Shown here piece after piece: positions 24,954 through 33,443 of a DNA stretch of 47,401 nt (its first letter is position 1; each line of letters begins with the position of its first letter). This DNA is from Myxococcales bacterium (GTDB lineage Bacteria; Myxococcota_A; UBA9042), in contig SHZF01000036.1 in the NCBI GenBank assembly GCA_009692425.1, forward strand, positions 1-47,401, read 5' to 3'. A model generated the notes under the pieces. That model was not told where the DNA came from, did not search any database, and saw only the letters and a program-made list of their open reading frames with translations. Both the position numbers and the translations under genes were made by a program.

Positions 24954-27900
24954 CTACTTGTCATTCGTTGAACAGATCACCCATCCGGTCACGAGCACGC
25001 TGTTCACCTGATCGTTCCACTGGCCATAGTCGCACTTGTTCGTCGCATACGAATACAGGCGGTAGGCGGTGCTGTTGTCGCCGTTCGGCTCGAACGCCTC
25101 GCAGTTCGCGTTGTTCGTCGAACTCAGCCAGAACGTGCAGGGTACGCCCTTGCAGATGCCTTGCCAGTTGTTCAGGCCGGTTGCGCCATTCGTCTTGGGG
25201 AAGACGTTCACGAGGTTCGGCACCGCGCCACCGTTCCAGGCCCGGATCGCGTTGGCGTGGGCCTGGGAGCGCGGCACCACCACCTCCATGCCGAACTGGG
25301 CACACGCGGCGGCGTAAGGCTCCTGCTTGCCTTCGAGCGCCGTGCCTTCGTAGCGTAGCCACGTGTAGGGGCCGCCGGGCGTTGCCATGTCGCAGTACGC
25401 CACCACCGCCGGCTTCGCGCCGATGGGGCCGTCGATATCGATCGTGTACTTGCCGCTCTGCGCATTCGGATCGACCGCCGCCTTGACTGCCGCGCACGAC
25501 GGCGCCGACTGCGAGGTGCACGCCTTGCCGTTGCCCGCGTACCCGGGCTTGCACGCACACGTGTTGGCGCCCGGCGTGTTCGTACAGATTGCGGTGAAGT
25601 GGCAGCCGCCGTTGCTGGTCTTGCATTCATCGACGTCGGCGCAGGCCTTGCCTTCGCCACTGTAGCCCGGCTTGCACGCGCAAGTGTTCCCGCCCGGCGT
25701 GTTCGTGCACACCGCGTCCGCATGGCAGCCGCCGTTGCCCGTCTTGCACTCATCGACATCGCCGCACGTCTTGCCGTCGCCGACGTAGCCAGGCTTGCAC
25801 AGGCACGTGAAGCCGCCGATCGTGTTCGTGCACGTGGCCTGGGGGCTGCAACTCGAGTCGCCGGTCTTGCACTCGTCGACGTCCGTGCACAACTTGCCGT
25901 CGCCGCTCCAACCGCCTTTGCAGGCGCACGAGAAGTTGCCCACCGCATTCGTGCACAGGGCGCTCGGGTGGCATGGCGGCACGCTGGCCTTGCACTCGTC
26001 GGTGTCCTGGCACTGGCCGCCGCTCGCTTCGAAACCGACGCCGCAGCCGCACTTGAAGGAGCCGGGTAGGTTCGTGCACAAAAGCGCCCCGCACGGGCTC
26101 GGCTTCTGCTGGCACTCGTCGACGTCGGCACACACCTTGCCATCGCCGCTCCAGCCGGCCTTGCAGGTGCACGTCGCTGCGAGGTTCGTCCCGAGGCTGC
26201 ACGTGGCCAGGGCGTGGCAGCCCGCCGCCCCGCTCGCGCACGCATCGGCGTACGTGGCGACATTGCGCACGAACCAGCCGCTCGCGCCCACCAGATCACA
26301 CGCCACACTAGCGAACCGGAGGCGCACGCGAAAAGCCTTGCCGGCCACGGCGAGCGCCACTTTGACTGGCTCCCAATTCGCATTGGGCGCCGGCGCCGCT
26401 TTCGAGCCCGGGGGCGCCACGACGAGCGCGACCTGCCACGACGCGCCGGCGTCTTTCGACGTTTCCACGTGTGCCTTCACCGAGGCCGCCGGCCACTTGC
26501 CAGCATGCTCGAACACCAACCAGATTGGCGTCTTGCTGGCTACGTCCGTCGCGTCGAATTGCGGGCTCGTCGCGGTCGCCAGCACCTGCGTCTGGGCGGC
26601 GCCGCACACGAGGTCCTTGCCGTTGTTGAGGTTGAGCGCGCACTGCGTCGGCGCCGCGGCGAGGTCGACGGGCGTCTTGTCCACCTTCCAGCGCACGGCC
26701 GGCGCCGCCTTGGAGCCTGCCAGAGGGCCGCCGTCGTGCTGCAACGACCACAGCGCATTCTGGGTCGCGCCACACGCCATCGGGACCACCAGCGGCAGGC
26801 TCGCCTTGCCGCAATTCGGGTCCACCACCGCCACCGCGACGCAGCCCTTCTTGCCGTCGCACGCGTCCGTCGTGCACGGCGAGCCGTCGTCGCAGTCGGC
26901 CTTGTCGCCGACGCACTGGCCGAGATGGCACTCGTCGTCCTTCGTGCACAGGTTGCCGTCGTCGCAGGCCTGCTCGGCGAACCCGTGGTCGCAGCCCACC
27001 GCCTTCTTGCAGGTATCGGTCGTGCAGGCTGCGCCGTCGTCGCAGTCCTTCGGCACCCCGCCGCATTGGGCGCCTGCACACACGTCGGCTGCCGTGCAGG
27101 GTTCCCCGTCGTTGCACGGCGCGCTGTTCGGCTTCGCCACGCAACCGGCCTTGACCGTGTCGCACGCGTCGTCGGTGCAGGGGTTGCCGTCGTCACAGGG
27201 CTTGGCCTGGCCGAGGCACGCGAGGTTGGCGCACTGGTCGCCGAGCGTGCACGGGTTGCCGTCGTCGCACGCCGCCGCATTCGGCACATGGGTACACCCC
27301 ACCGCTCCGAGCGCACCGCCGCAACCGTCGGCGGTACACGTCACGTCGTCCGCGCAGGCCGCGGCCGTCGGCTTGCCATCGGATTCCTTTGTTTCGTCGA
27401 TGGCGCCGTCACAATCGTCGTCGATGCCGTTGCACAGTTCGGCGCCCGCCGGCTTGGCGGAGCACGTCGACAAGCCCGCCGCCGAACAACTCCGCGCTCC
27501 GCCACACTGCGGGGCCGCCCGCGTGCCCGGCAGGGGGGCCAGGCCGACGAAACAGGGTGTCGCCGCCGCCGCCGCAATGGCCGCGGCACTGCACGTGCAG
27601 ACGCGGCTCTCCGGCACACAGTGGCCCTGCTTCGTGCCATCGACCGCGAGAACGGGCGCACAAATGTGGCCCGCCGCGCATTGCGCCGTCTCCTTGCACG
27701 CCGCCGCGCAGAAGAAGCCACCGCGCCCCTCGTTGCCCTCGACGTCGACGCAGCCACCGGTCGGGCCGAGGCCAGCGCAATCCGCCGCATTCGCACACGG
27801 TCGGCAGTTCGGATTGTCCTTGGGCAGGCACACCTTGGCGATGCCGATCGGCTGGCCGGTCGCATCCGTGAGGACCACCTGGTTGCACGCGAAACCTGCC

Positions 27901-28163
27901 GCGCACGCATCGCCCGCATTGCACGAGTTCGCGCAGACCTTGCCGCCCGGTGCCGCGGCGCACGCCCCCGACTTGCAGGCTGAGTCGCTGCCGCACGCGC
28001 AGCCGGCCTGACCTGGGCACGCCAGGCCGAGGTCGCCGCTGCCGTCGAAGGCAAAGGTGGCCACGGTATCGGGGTCGCCAGCAACGGGCTCTGCGGTGCA
28101 TCCGACTACCGCAGCGACGCACGCCGCCGTTGCCGAGCCGAGAACCGCGGCGCCCCACGACAT
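24954..28163 (-). CDS. EGF- and fibrinogen-like surface lipoprotein
   Basis: 1069 residues. Signal peptide with lipobox-like VVGC, then Cys-rich modules to about 290, a MopE-like ELCNGIDDDCDGAIDE motif and six CDDGNPCTDDACD repeats to about 450. A beta-rich domain without known motif covers 460-640. Six EGF-like modules follow (about 640-885); five begin DVDECK, the calcium-binding EGF signature. The last 180 residues open like a fibrinogen-related domain (SGKYTIDIDG, VAYCDMATPGGPYTWLRYEG). Such module mixes suggest calcium-dependent adhesion at the outer membrane. The start was set at ATG 28163; ATG 28238 is in frame but adds a charged segment. It lies 39 bases upstream of the NHL lipoprotein gene, so they may be one transcript. 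Confidence 0.82.
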   Translation of the reverse strand: MSWGAAVLGSATAACVAAVVGCTAEPVAGDPDTVATFAFDGSGDLGLACPGQAGCACGSDSACKSGACAAAPGGKVCANSCNAGDACAAGFACNQVVLTDATGQPIGIAKVCLPKDNPNCRPCANAADCAGLGPTGGCVDVEGNEGRGGFFCAAACKETAQCAAGHICAPVLAVDGTKQGHCVPESRVCTCSAAAIAAAAATPCFVGLAPLPGTRAAPQCGGARSCSAAGLSTCSAKPAGAELCNGIDDDCDGAIDETKESDGKPTAAACADDVTCTADGCGGALGAVGCTHVPNAAACDDGNPCTLGDQCANLACLGQAKPCDDGNPCTDDACDTVKAGCVAKPNSAPCNDGEPCTAADVCAGAQCGGVPKDCDDGAACTTDTCKKAVGCDHGFAEQACDDGNLCTKDDECHLGQCVGDKADCDDGSPCTTDACDGKKGCVAVAVVDPNCGKASLPLVVPMACGATQNALWSLQHDGGPLAGSKAAPAVRWKVDKTPVDLAAAPTQCALNLNNGKDLVCGAAQTQVLATATSPQFDATDVASKTPIWLVFEHAGKWPAASVKAHVETSKDAGASWQVALVVAPPGSKAAPAPNANWEPVKVALAVAGKAFRVRLRFASVACDLVGASGWFVRNVATYADACASGAAGCHALATCSLGTNLAATCTCKAGWSGDGKVCADVDECQQKPSPCGALLCTNLPGSFKCGCGVGFEASGGQCQDTDECKASVPPCHPSALCTNAVGNFSCACKGGWSGDGKLCTDVDECKTGDSSCSPQATCTNTIGGFTCLCKPGYVGDGKTCGDVDECKTGNGGCHADAVCTNTPGGNTCACKPGYSGEGKACADVDECKTSNGGCHFTAICTNTPGANTCACKPGYAGNGKACTSQSAPSCAAVKAAVDPNAQSGKYTIDIDGPIGAKPAVVAYCDMATPGGPYTWLRYEGTALEGKQEPYAAACAQFGMEVVVPRSQAHANAIRAWNGGAVPNLVNVFPKTNGATGLNNWQGICKGVPCTFWLSSTNNANCEAFEPNGDNSTAYRLYSYATNKCDYGQWNDQVNSVLVTGWVICSTNDK

Positions 28164-28279
28164 GCGGCGAGGCCCGATACTTGCCGACTCACGGTGCGGT
28201 TCCACGATGCGGCCTCCAGCGCCCACAGCGCCCCGCATGGTATGCTGCGGGGCGGGGCGGGACAAGCAACCGGTGCGTC

Positions 28280-28429
28280 CCCGATCCGTCACCTTCGGCG
28301 TATTTCGTCGTTGCCGTCGTCGGTTGGCGGTTCGACGTACCCTTTTGGGCGCGTTCACCGCGAACCTTCTACTCGCCTAGAACTACATCCGAATTCGTCG
28401 TCCGGGGAAGGTTGGCCGGTGGATGCTGG
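28280..28429 (-). repeat. Dispersed intergenic repeat, copy A
   Basis: About 150 bases sharing the same order of blocks with 41822-41970. A 41-base core is identical (28302-28342 here; 41844-41884 there), flanked by weaker but clear similarity, including CGAATTCG and GGGGAAGG blocks. The core carries CGTCG/CGACG arms (28306-28310 and 28333-28337). It begins 34 bases after the stop codon of the GGDEF gene (minus strand) and fills most of the 300-base gap to the EGF lipoprotein gene. No protein is supported in it. It may act in transcript ends; the rest of the gap shows nothing clear. Confidence 0.85.
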
Positions 28430-28463
28430 GCGTGCGCGCCACAGGCGAAATTCCTGGCAGCGT

Positions 28464-29579
28464 TCAGGTGGTCGACGAGGGCTCCAGCGTCTTCGACTGG
28501 ACGGCGTGGAACTTGCCCGTGCTCATGACCCGGTTGCGGCCGGCGTGCTTGGCGTCGTACAGCGCCTGATCGGCTGCCGCGTACATGGCGAGCGCGACGT
28601 CGTCGGTGCTGCCCGCGCTCGCCGGCAAGACGGTGACGCCAAAGCTGACCGTCACCTTGACGTGCTCTGCGTTCGCGACGCTGGCCTCCACCGCGCCGCG
28701 CACCGTCTCGGCCACCGTACGGGCCGCGGCCTCGTCGGCACCTGGCAATAGGATGGCGAACTCCTCTCCGCCGACCCGAAACACGGCGCCTGCCGCACAG
28801 ACGCGTTCGTGGAGCACGCCGGCCACGCGCCGCAAGACGGCGTCGCCGACCACATGGCCGTGCTGGTCGTTGATGACCTTGAAGCGGTCGAGATCGCCGA
28901 TCACCAACGCCAGCGGGGAGCGGCGGGTCCGCGCGACGTCGATCTCGTCTCCGAGCGCGCGGTCGAAGCTGCGGCGATTGCCCACGCCCGTGAGCGAGTC
29001 CGTGGTCGCCTGCCCGTGCAACCTGCCGACCAGCAGGTCGACCTCAGCCCGCAAGCGATACACGACGGCGCCGACCAGTGCGAGCGCCGCGACGTGCATG
29101 CCCCACCGCACCGAGCGCTCATCGCCGACGTCGCCCAGGTACAGGCTCGCGCCCACGCCGACCGCGACGCTCAGCAAGTGTACGACGACGTGGGGCACCC
29201 GCAGGAAGCACGCGGCGTACACGACGCACCAGAAGTAGTAGGGCAGCAAGGGCATCGACGCGCCGGCGAACGCCACGTTGGCCAGCGTGATCGCGAGCAC
29301 CGCGTACCCGAGGTAGAGTGGATACAACCACGCCGGCGTGCGCCCGCGCAGCCCGACCAGGCTGGCCGTCAGGACCGCGAACCCCGCCGTCAGGGCAAAA
29401 CCCGCCGTCCGATCGAACGATGCCGCCAGGGGCGACAGGCACAGCGCGATGCCCGTCACGGTGGCACACCCGTACAGGATGGCTCCGGCCCGCGTCTGAG
29501 CATCGGGCCCGCGCAACGGCGACGCTGCCCATGCCGCGGACGTCTGATGGGGCGCGACGGGAGGCCTGGCCAGGATCAC
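28464..29579 (-). CDS. Membrane-bound GGDEF diguanylate cyclase
   Basis: 371 residues. Six hydrophobic helices cover about residues 25-180 (ILYGCATVTGIALCLSPL; YPLYLGYAVLAITLANVAFA; VVHLLSVAVGVGASLYLG). The GGDEF domain covers about 195-355: DSLTGVGNRRSFD, VIGDLDRFKVINDQHGH and active-site RVGGEEF near 269-273. It should make cyclic di-GMP from two GTP. The usual RxxD inhibitory site five residues before GGEEF is absent, so product feedback may be lacking. The GTG start is the first plausible codon before the helices; no strong ribosome site precedes it. Divergent from ppdK, 162 bases apart. Confidence 0.85.
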   Translation of the reverse strand: MILARPPVAPHQTSAAWAASPLRGPDAQTRAGAILYGCATVTGIALCLSPLAASFDRTAGFALTAGFAVLTASLVGLRGRTPAWLYPLYLGYAVLAITLANVAFAGASMPLLPYYFWCVVYAACFLRVPHVVVHLLSVAVGVGASLYLGDVGDERSVRWGMHVAALALVGAVVYRLRAEVDLLVGRLHGQATTDSLTGVGNRRSFDRALGDEIDVARTRRSPLALVIGDLDRFKVINDQHGHVVGDAVLRRVAGVLHERVCAAGAVFRVGGEEFAILLPGADEAAARTVAETVRGAVEASVANAEHVKVTVSFGVTVLPASAGSTDDVALAMYAAADQALYDAKHAGRNRVMSTGKFHAVQSKTLEPSSTT

Positions 29580-29714
29580 CTCAGCGTCGCGGCGGGTGGG
29601 GAGAACTGAAGCGAAGTGTGTCCTCTGGGGTAAACCGGCACAACAGCAAACTGGATCGCCTCCCTCGCTCACGCCGTTCGCCGGCGACTGGACACGCCCG
29701 CGACCGCGCGCGAT

Positions 29715-29736
29715 CCTCCGCGCCTCGCAGCGGAGG
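29715..29736 (+). promoter_or_regulatory. Hairpin that pairs with the ppdK ribosome-binding site
   Basis: CCTCCGC (29715-29721) pairs perfectly with GCGGAGG (29730-29736) across an 8-base loop. The right arm contains the GGAGG ribosome site of ppdK, five bases before its ATG. Folding would hide the site, so translation may be controlled by RNA structure (inference). Confidence 0.55.
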
Positions 29737-29741
29737 CCTCC

Positions 29742-32399
29742 ATGACCCAGCACGTCTACCTGTTCACCGAGGGCCGCGCGGCGATGCGGACGCTGCTCGG
29801 CGGAAAGGGCGCAAATCTTGCGGAGATGACCCGGATCGGCCTGCCGGTGCCACCCGGCTTCACGATCACGGCGGCGACCTGCCTGGCGTATGGGCGCGGC
29901 GGCGGCACCTTCCCCGAGGGACTGAACGAGCAGGTCGAGACGGCGCTGGCGGTGGTCGAAGGCCTCGTCGGGCGCCGTTTCGGTGCGGCCGAGCGGCCGC
30001 TGTTGGTCTCGGTGCGTTCGGGCGCCGCCGTGTCGATGCCCGGCATGATGGACACCGTGCTGAACCTCGGCCTCAACGATGCGACCGTGCTGGCCCATGC
30101 GCGCGACACCGGCGACGCCCGCTTTGCGTGGGACTGCTACCGCCGCTTCTTGCAGATGTTCGGCAGCGTCGTGCTCGGCGTGGCGCATCACGAGTTCGAG
30201 CACGTGCTGGCGGGGTTCAAGGCCCGCCTCGGGGTCCAGGCAGACACCGACCTGGCACCCGCCGACTTGCAGGAACTCGTCGCCGCGTATCAGGCGTTGA
30301 TCGTGGCAGAGGCCGGCCAGGCGTTTCCGCAGGAGCCCCGCGCCCAGCTCGAAGCCGCCCTGCGTGCCGTGTTCGGTTCGTGGGACAATCCGCGTGCCAA
30401 GGTCTACCGCCGCGTCCACAAGATCGCCGACGACATGGGCACCGCGGTCAACGTGCAATCGATGGTGTTTGGCAACATGGGGCAGACGTCGGCGACCGGC
30501 GTCGTCTTCACCCGCGACCCGTCCACGGGCGAAAAGACCGTCCACGGCGAGTACCTGCTCAACGCGCAGGGCGAAGACGTCGTGGCCGGCATCCGCACGC
30601 CGCATCCGATCGCACAGATGCAGGCCGAACTGCCCGATGCCTTTGCGGAACTCTACGCGACGAGCGAGCGCCTGGAGGCACATTTCGGCGACATGCAGGA
30701 CATCGAGTTCACGGTCGAGCGCGGCAAACTGTGGATGCTTCAGTGCCGCACGGGCAAGCGCGCGCCCGGTGCCGCGATCCGCATCGCGGCCGACTTCGTG
30801 CGCGAGGGCAAGATCGACAAAGCCCAGGCGGTGTTGCGCGTGACACCCGAGGACCTCCAGAAAGCGATGCACCCGCGCATCGATCCCGCCGCCGCCCTCG
30901 ACGTGATCGCGCGCGGCCAACCGGCGAGTCCCGGCGCGGCCCAGGGCCAGCTCTGCTTCGACCCCGACGAGGCGGTGCGCCTGCACGCGGCCGGCGGCCA
31001 GGTCCTGTTGGTGCGGCCCGAGACGACGCCCGACGACATCCACGGCATGGTGGCGTCGACCGGCTTCGTGACCACACGCGGCGGCACCACCTGCCACGCG
31101 GCGATCGTGGCGCGCGGCATGGGCAAGCCGTGCGTGGTGGGGTGTGCCGATCTGCACATCGACTTCGACGCCGGGCAACTGCACGTCGGCGCTCGCACCA
31201 TCGCCGCCGGGCAATGGCTGACGATCGATGGCGGAGATGGACGCATCGTGGTCGGTCGCGCGCCGCTCGTCGATGCCTCGATGTCCGGCGATTTCGCAGA
31301 GTTGCTGGGATGGGCTGATGAATTCCGCCGCTTGAAGGTGCGCGCCAACGCCGACAACCCGCCGGACGCCGAGAAGGCCCGCGCGTTCGGCGCCGAGGGC
31401 ATCGGGCTGTGCCGCACCGAGCACATGTTCGGCCAAGGTGGGCACCATCCGGAGCGCATGGCCGTCGTGCAGCGCATGATCCTGGCCGACACGCAGGTTG
31501 ACCGGCAAGCCGCGCTCGACGAGCTCTTCCCCATGCAACGCGACGACTTCGACGGCATCTTGCGCGCGATGGCGCCGCACCCGGTCACGATCCGCCTGCT
31601 CGACCCGCCGCTGCACGAATTCCTGCCGGCCGCAGAAGACCTGGCCGTGGCCGTGGCCGTGGCCCGTGCCGAGGGACGCGCCGCGCCGCGCGAGGAGAAA
31701 CTGCTCGCCGCCGTGCGCCAACTTGCCGAAGTGAACCCGATGCTCGGGCTGCGCGGCGTCCGACTCGGCCTCGTGATGCCAGAGGTCTACGAGATGCAGG
31801 TGCGGGCGCTGATCACCGCTGCGGAAAATCTCCACATGCAGGGAATTCCTGTACGCCCCGAGATCATGATTCCGCTCGTCGGCCACGTCGAGGAACTGCG
31901 GCGCATGAAGGCCATGATCGATCGCATCACCGCAGAACTGCAACCGAACGTCTCGTTCCAGGTCGGCACGATGATTGAGGTGCCGCGCGCCGCGCTGACG
32001 GCCGGGGCGATCGCCGGGATCGCGGAATTCTTCAGTTTTGGTACGAACGACCTGACGCAGATGACCTGGGGCTACAGCCGCGACGATGCCGAAGGGGGAT
32101 TCCTGGCGCAGTACGTCGCCGACAAGGTACTGGCGGTGAACCCGTTCGTGTCGATCGACCGCGACGGTGTGGGCCGCTTGATCCAGATGGCGTGCGTCGA
32201 GGGACGTGCGGTGCGACCCAACCTCCACCTCGGCATCTGCGGCGAGCACGGCGGCGACCCCGACAGCATCGCGTTCTGCCATGCGGCCGGACTGGACTAC
32301 GTGTCGTGCTCCCCTTACCGCGTCCCCGTCGCCCGGTTGGCTGCGGCGCAGGCGGCGCTGGCCGCGGGCGGCGCAAAGGCGTCCACGTCTGCCGTATAG
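29742..32399 (+). CDS. ppdK: Pyruvate, phosphate dikinase
   Basis: 885 residues, normal length. Interconverts pyruvate, ATP and phosphate with phosphoenolpyruvate, AMP and pyrophosphate. The N-terminal nucleotide domain has LLGGKGANLAEM, SVRSGAAVSMPGMMDTVLNLG and NKWDN-like FGSWDNPRA. The phosphohistidine is His452 in GGTTCHAAIVARGMGKPCVVG. The C-terminal PEP-utilising barrel carries GIGLCRTEHMF, then EFFSFGTNDLTQMTWGYSRDD and catalytic Cys833 in LGICGEHGGDP. A GTGGCC tandem (31646-31663) makes a short Ala-Val run near 635. GGAGG precedes the ATG, but can pair in a hairpin. The stop at 32399 is followed by a 496-base gap. Confidence 0.97.
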   Translation: MTQHVYLFTEGRAAMRTLLGGKGANLAEMTRIGLPVPPGFTITAATCLAYGRGGGTFPEGLNEQVETALAVVEGLVGRRFGAAERPLLVSVRSGAAVSMPGMMDTVLNLGLNDATVLAHARDTGDARFAWDCYRRFLQMFGSVVLGVAHHEFEHVLAGFKARLGVQADTDLAPADLQELVAAYQALIVAEAGQAFPQEPRAQLEAALRAVFGSWDNPRAKVYRRVHKIADDMGTAVNVQSMVFGNMGQTSATGVVFTRDPSTGEKTVHGEYLLNAQGEDVVAGIRTPHPIAQMQAELPDAFAELYATSERLEAHFGDMQDIEFTVERGKLWMLQCRTGKRAPGAAIRIAADFVREGKIDKAQAVLRVTPEDLQKAMHPRIDPAAALDVIARGQPASPGAAQGQLCFDPDEAVRLHAAGGQVLLVRPETTPDDIHGMVASTGFVTTRGGTTCHAAIVARGMGKPCVVGCADLHIDFDAGQLHVGARTIAAGQWLTIDGGDGRIVVGRAPLVDASMSGDFAELLGWADEFRRLKVRANADNPPDAEKARAFGAEGIGLCRTEHMFGQGGHHPERMAVVQRMILADTQVDRQAALDELFPMQRDDFDGILRAMAPHPVTIRLLDPPLHEFLPAAEDLAVAVAVARAEGRAAPREEKLLAAVRQLAEVNPMLGLRGVRLGLVMPEVYEMQVRALITAAENLHMQGIPVRPEIMIPLVGHVEELRRMKAMIDRITAELQPNVSFQVGTMIEVPRAALTAGAIAGIAEFFSFGTNDLTQMTWGYSRDDAEGGFLAQYVADKVLAVNPFVSIDRDGVGRLIQMACVEGRAVRPNLHLGICGEHGGDPDSIAFCHAAGLDYVSCSPYRVPVARLAAAQAALAAGGAKASTSAV

Positions 32400-32418
32400 C
32401 GTCCTCGCGGCGCCCGAT

Positions 32419-32433
32419 GCCTCAAAGTGAGGC
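32419..32433 (+). other. Short inverted repeat after ppdK
   Basis: GCCTCA (32419-32424) and TGAGGC (32428-32433) form a perfect six-base inverted repeat with a three-base loop, 20 bases after the ppdK stop. There is no T run after it, so it is a weak terminator candidate, or a protein-binding site. Confidence 0.4.
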
Positions 32434-32499
32434 AGTCGCGCTGGGTGGGCTGCGCTGCGTCCCTATCTGAGACAATCGGCCGGGCTGGGGACGAATCCT

Positions 32500-32519
32500 C
32501 GTGAAGAGGCGTGAAGGGC
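32500..32519 (+). promoter_or_regulatory. Tandem 10-base direct repeat upstream of a sigma-54-like promoter
   Basis: CGTGAAGAGG (32500-32509) is followed directly by CGTGAAGGGC. The pair lies about 70-80 bases upstream of the GG of the putative -24 element. That distance suits an enhancer-binding activator site (inference). Confidence 0.35.
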
Positions 32520-32579
32520 GCGCCGGGGATTCCCAACAAAATCCAATGCTATCAGGTGGATGTGTTTTTGTGGAATGAT

Positions 32580-32595
32580 TGGCACGGCTCATGCA
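32580..32595 (+). promoter_or_regulatory. Near-consensus sigma-54 promoter
   Basis: TGGCACG at 32580-32586, four spacer bases, then ATGCA at 32591-32595. The sigma-54 consensus is TGGCACG-N4-TTGCA/T, so there is one mismatch, with correct GG-to-GC spacing. It sits in the least GC-rich patch of the window. No protein-coding gene starts downstream on this strand for over 1.7 kb; the intrinsic terminator at 32821-32860 is the next element. Expected transcript start is about 32606. Confidence 0.6.
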
Positions 32596-32605
32596 TGTTC
32601 TTCCA

Positions 32606-32860
32606 TGTGGAGCGAGCAGAATCCCTATGACTTCCATGAACCCTTTCCAACACGTCCTCACAAACCGTCGGCAACGCCAGTTGCCGGCATCCCACTGGTG
32701 CGCGGCGCGGTCCGAGCCTTGGTCGACGGCCCATCGATAGGGAGTGGCCCACCGACAATCACCCGATTGCTTGACCTTCCCGCCCGCATCCCTTCCACCC
32801 CTCCTCTCTCTCCAAACCCTCTGGCCGCCGTGACGAAAGTCCGGCGGCCAGTTTGTTTTT
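32606..32860 (+). ncRNA. Candidate sigma-54-dependent small RNA, about 255 bases
   Basis: Inferred from a sigma-54-like promoter at 32580-32595 and a strong intrinsic terminator ending near 32860, with no supported gene between. Visible structure: a CGGCAAC/GTTGCCG hairpin with GCCA loop (32669-32686); a CCACT/AGTGG pairing (32692-32696 with 32743-32747); and a pyrimidine-rich stretch at 32790-32813 containing CCTCCT, which could pair with ribosome-binding sites. The nearby minus-strand Nudix gene ends at 32896, so the terminator could also serve it. No match to tmRNA, SRP RNA or RNase P was recognised. The 5' end is only an estimate. The remaining part of the 32400-32895 gap shows the listed repeats and nothing else clear. 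Confidence 0.45.
32821..32860. terminator. Intrinsic terminator hairpin
   Basis: A perfect nine-base stem, CTGGCCGCC (32821-32829) with GGCGGCCAG (32843-32851), closes a 13-base loop and is followed by TTTGTTTTT on the plus strand. This is the clearest terminator in the window. The T run makes the plus strand the main direction; the hairpin also lies 36 bases past the Nudix stop on the minus strand, though without a good T run there. Confidence 0.8.
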
Positions 32861-32895
32861 CGGCGGGCGTATTTTTCCAACGACGTCTTGTCGCC

Positions 32896-33420
32896 TCAGC
32901 GCAGCTTGCGCACTGCCCGCCGCACCGACTCGTCGGCTTCGAGGCCGGCCACGTCGTCCCATGCCACCCAGCGGGCGGCCTGCGCGTCCGAGGCCGCCCG
33001 CACTGCCAGCGTCCGCGCCTGGAACACGTAGCGCACGTCGTAGTGGAGGTGATCCGGTTCCGCGCGGCGGGCAGGAATCCTGTGGATGTCGAGGTCGAGC
33101 AGGCGACCCTCAGGGGCCAGATCGGCAGAGTGGAGTCCGGTTTCTTCTTCCACTTCGCGCCGTGCCGCCGCATGCACGTCCACGTCGCCCGGCTCCACGT
33201 GCCCACCGGGCTGGAGCCAGCGCAGGAGCTTGCCATGCCAGATCAGGAGCAGGCGGCTGCCGTCGGGTGCCACGATGAATGCCGAGGCGGTGAAGTGGCC
33301 CGGCACGAAGTGGTCCCGCGCAAACGGGGTCCGGCTCGTCGCGAGCAGGGTCGCCATCGCGTGCCGATGCGCCGCCTCCAGTGCGTCGCCGGGCTGCACG
33401 CCGTCGAGTTCGCGCTGCAA
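32896..33420 (-). CDS. Nudix hydrolase
   Basis: About 174 residues from a TTG start. Nudix enzymes hydrolyse nucleoside diphosphates linked to another group. The Nudix box is QPGGHVEPGD followed by AARREVEEETGL, matching GX5EX7REUXEEXGU. Upstream, FARDHFVPGHFTASAFIVAP is typical of one Nudix subgroup with a short helical N-terminus, which favours a longer start than ATG 33357; GTG 33399 is another option. The substrate is unknown. Same strand as the MlaE-type permease, whose stop at 33444 is 24 bases upstream. Confidence 0.85.
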   Translation of the reverse strand: MQRELDGVQPGDALEAAHRHAMATLLATSRTPFARDHFVPGHFTASAFIVAPDGSRLLLIWHGKLLRWLQPGGHVEPGDVDVHAAARREVEEETGLHSADLAPEGRLLDLDIHRIPARRAEPDHLHYDVRYVFQARTLAVRAASDAQAARWVAWDDVAGLEADESVRRAVRKLR

Positions 33421-33443
33421 GCCGGCAACGCGCCGGTCGACGC

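Noticed and set aside
28057-28380. Short proteins encoded within the dispersed repeat
   Set aside because: No ribosome site or conserved start; the two copies share DNA but their translations are Arg-rich and differ in frame and length.
31639-31668. GTGGCC tandem in ppdK as a possible frameshift hotspot
   Set aside because: The units are six bases, in frame, and homologous sequence continues on both sides.
32821-32860. RNase P-like GAAAGTCCGG in the terminator loop
   Set aside because: The string alone is not enough; no other conserved RNase P elements are seen and the region is too short.
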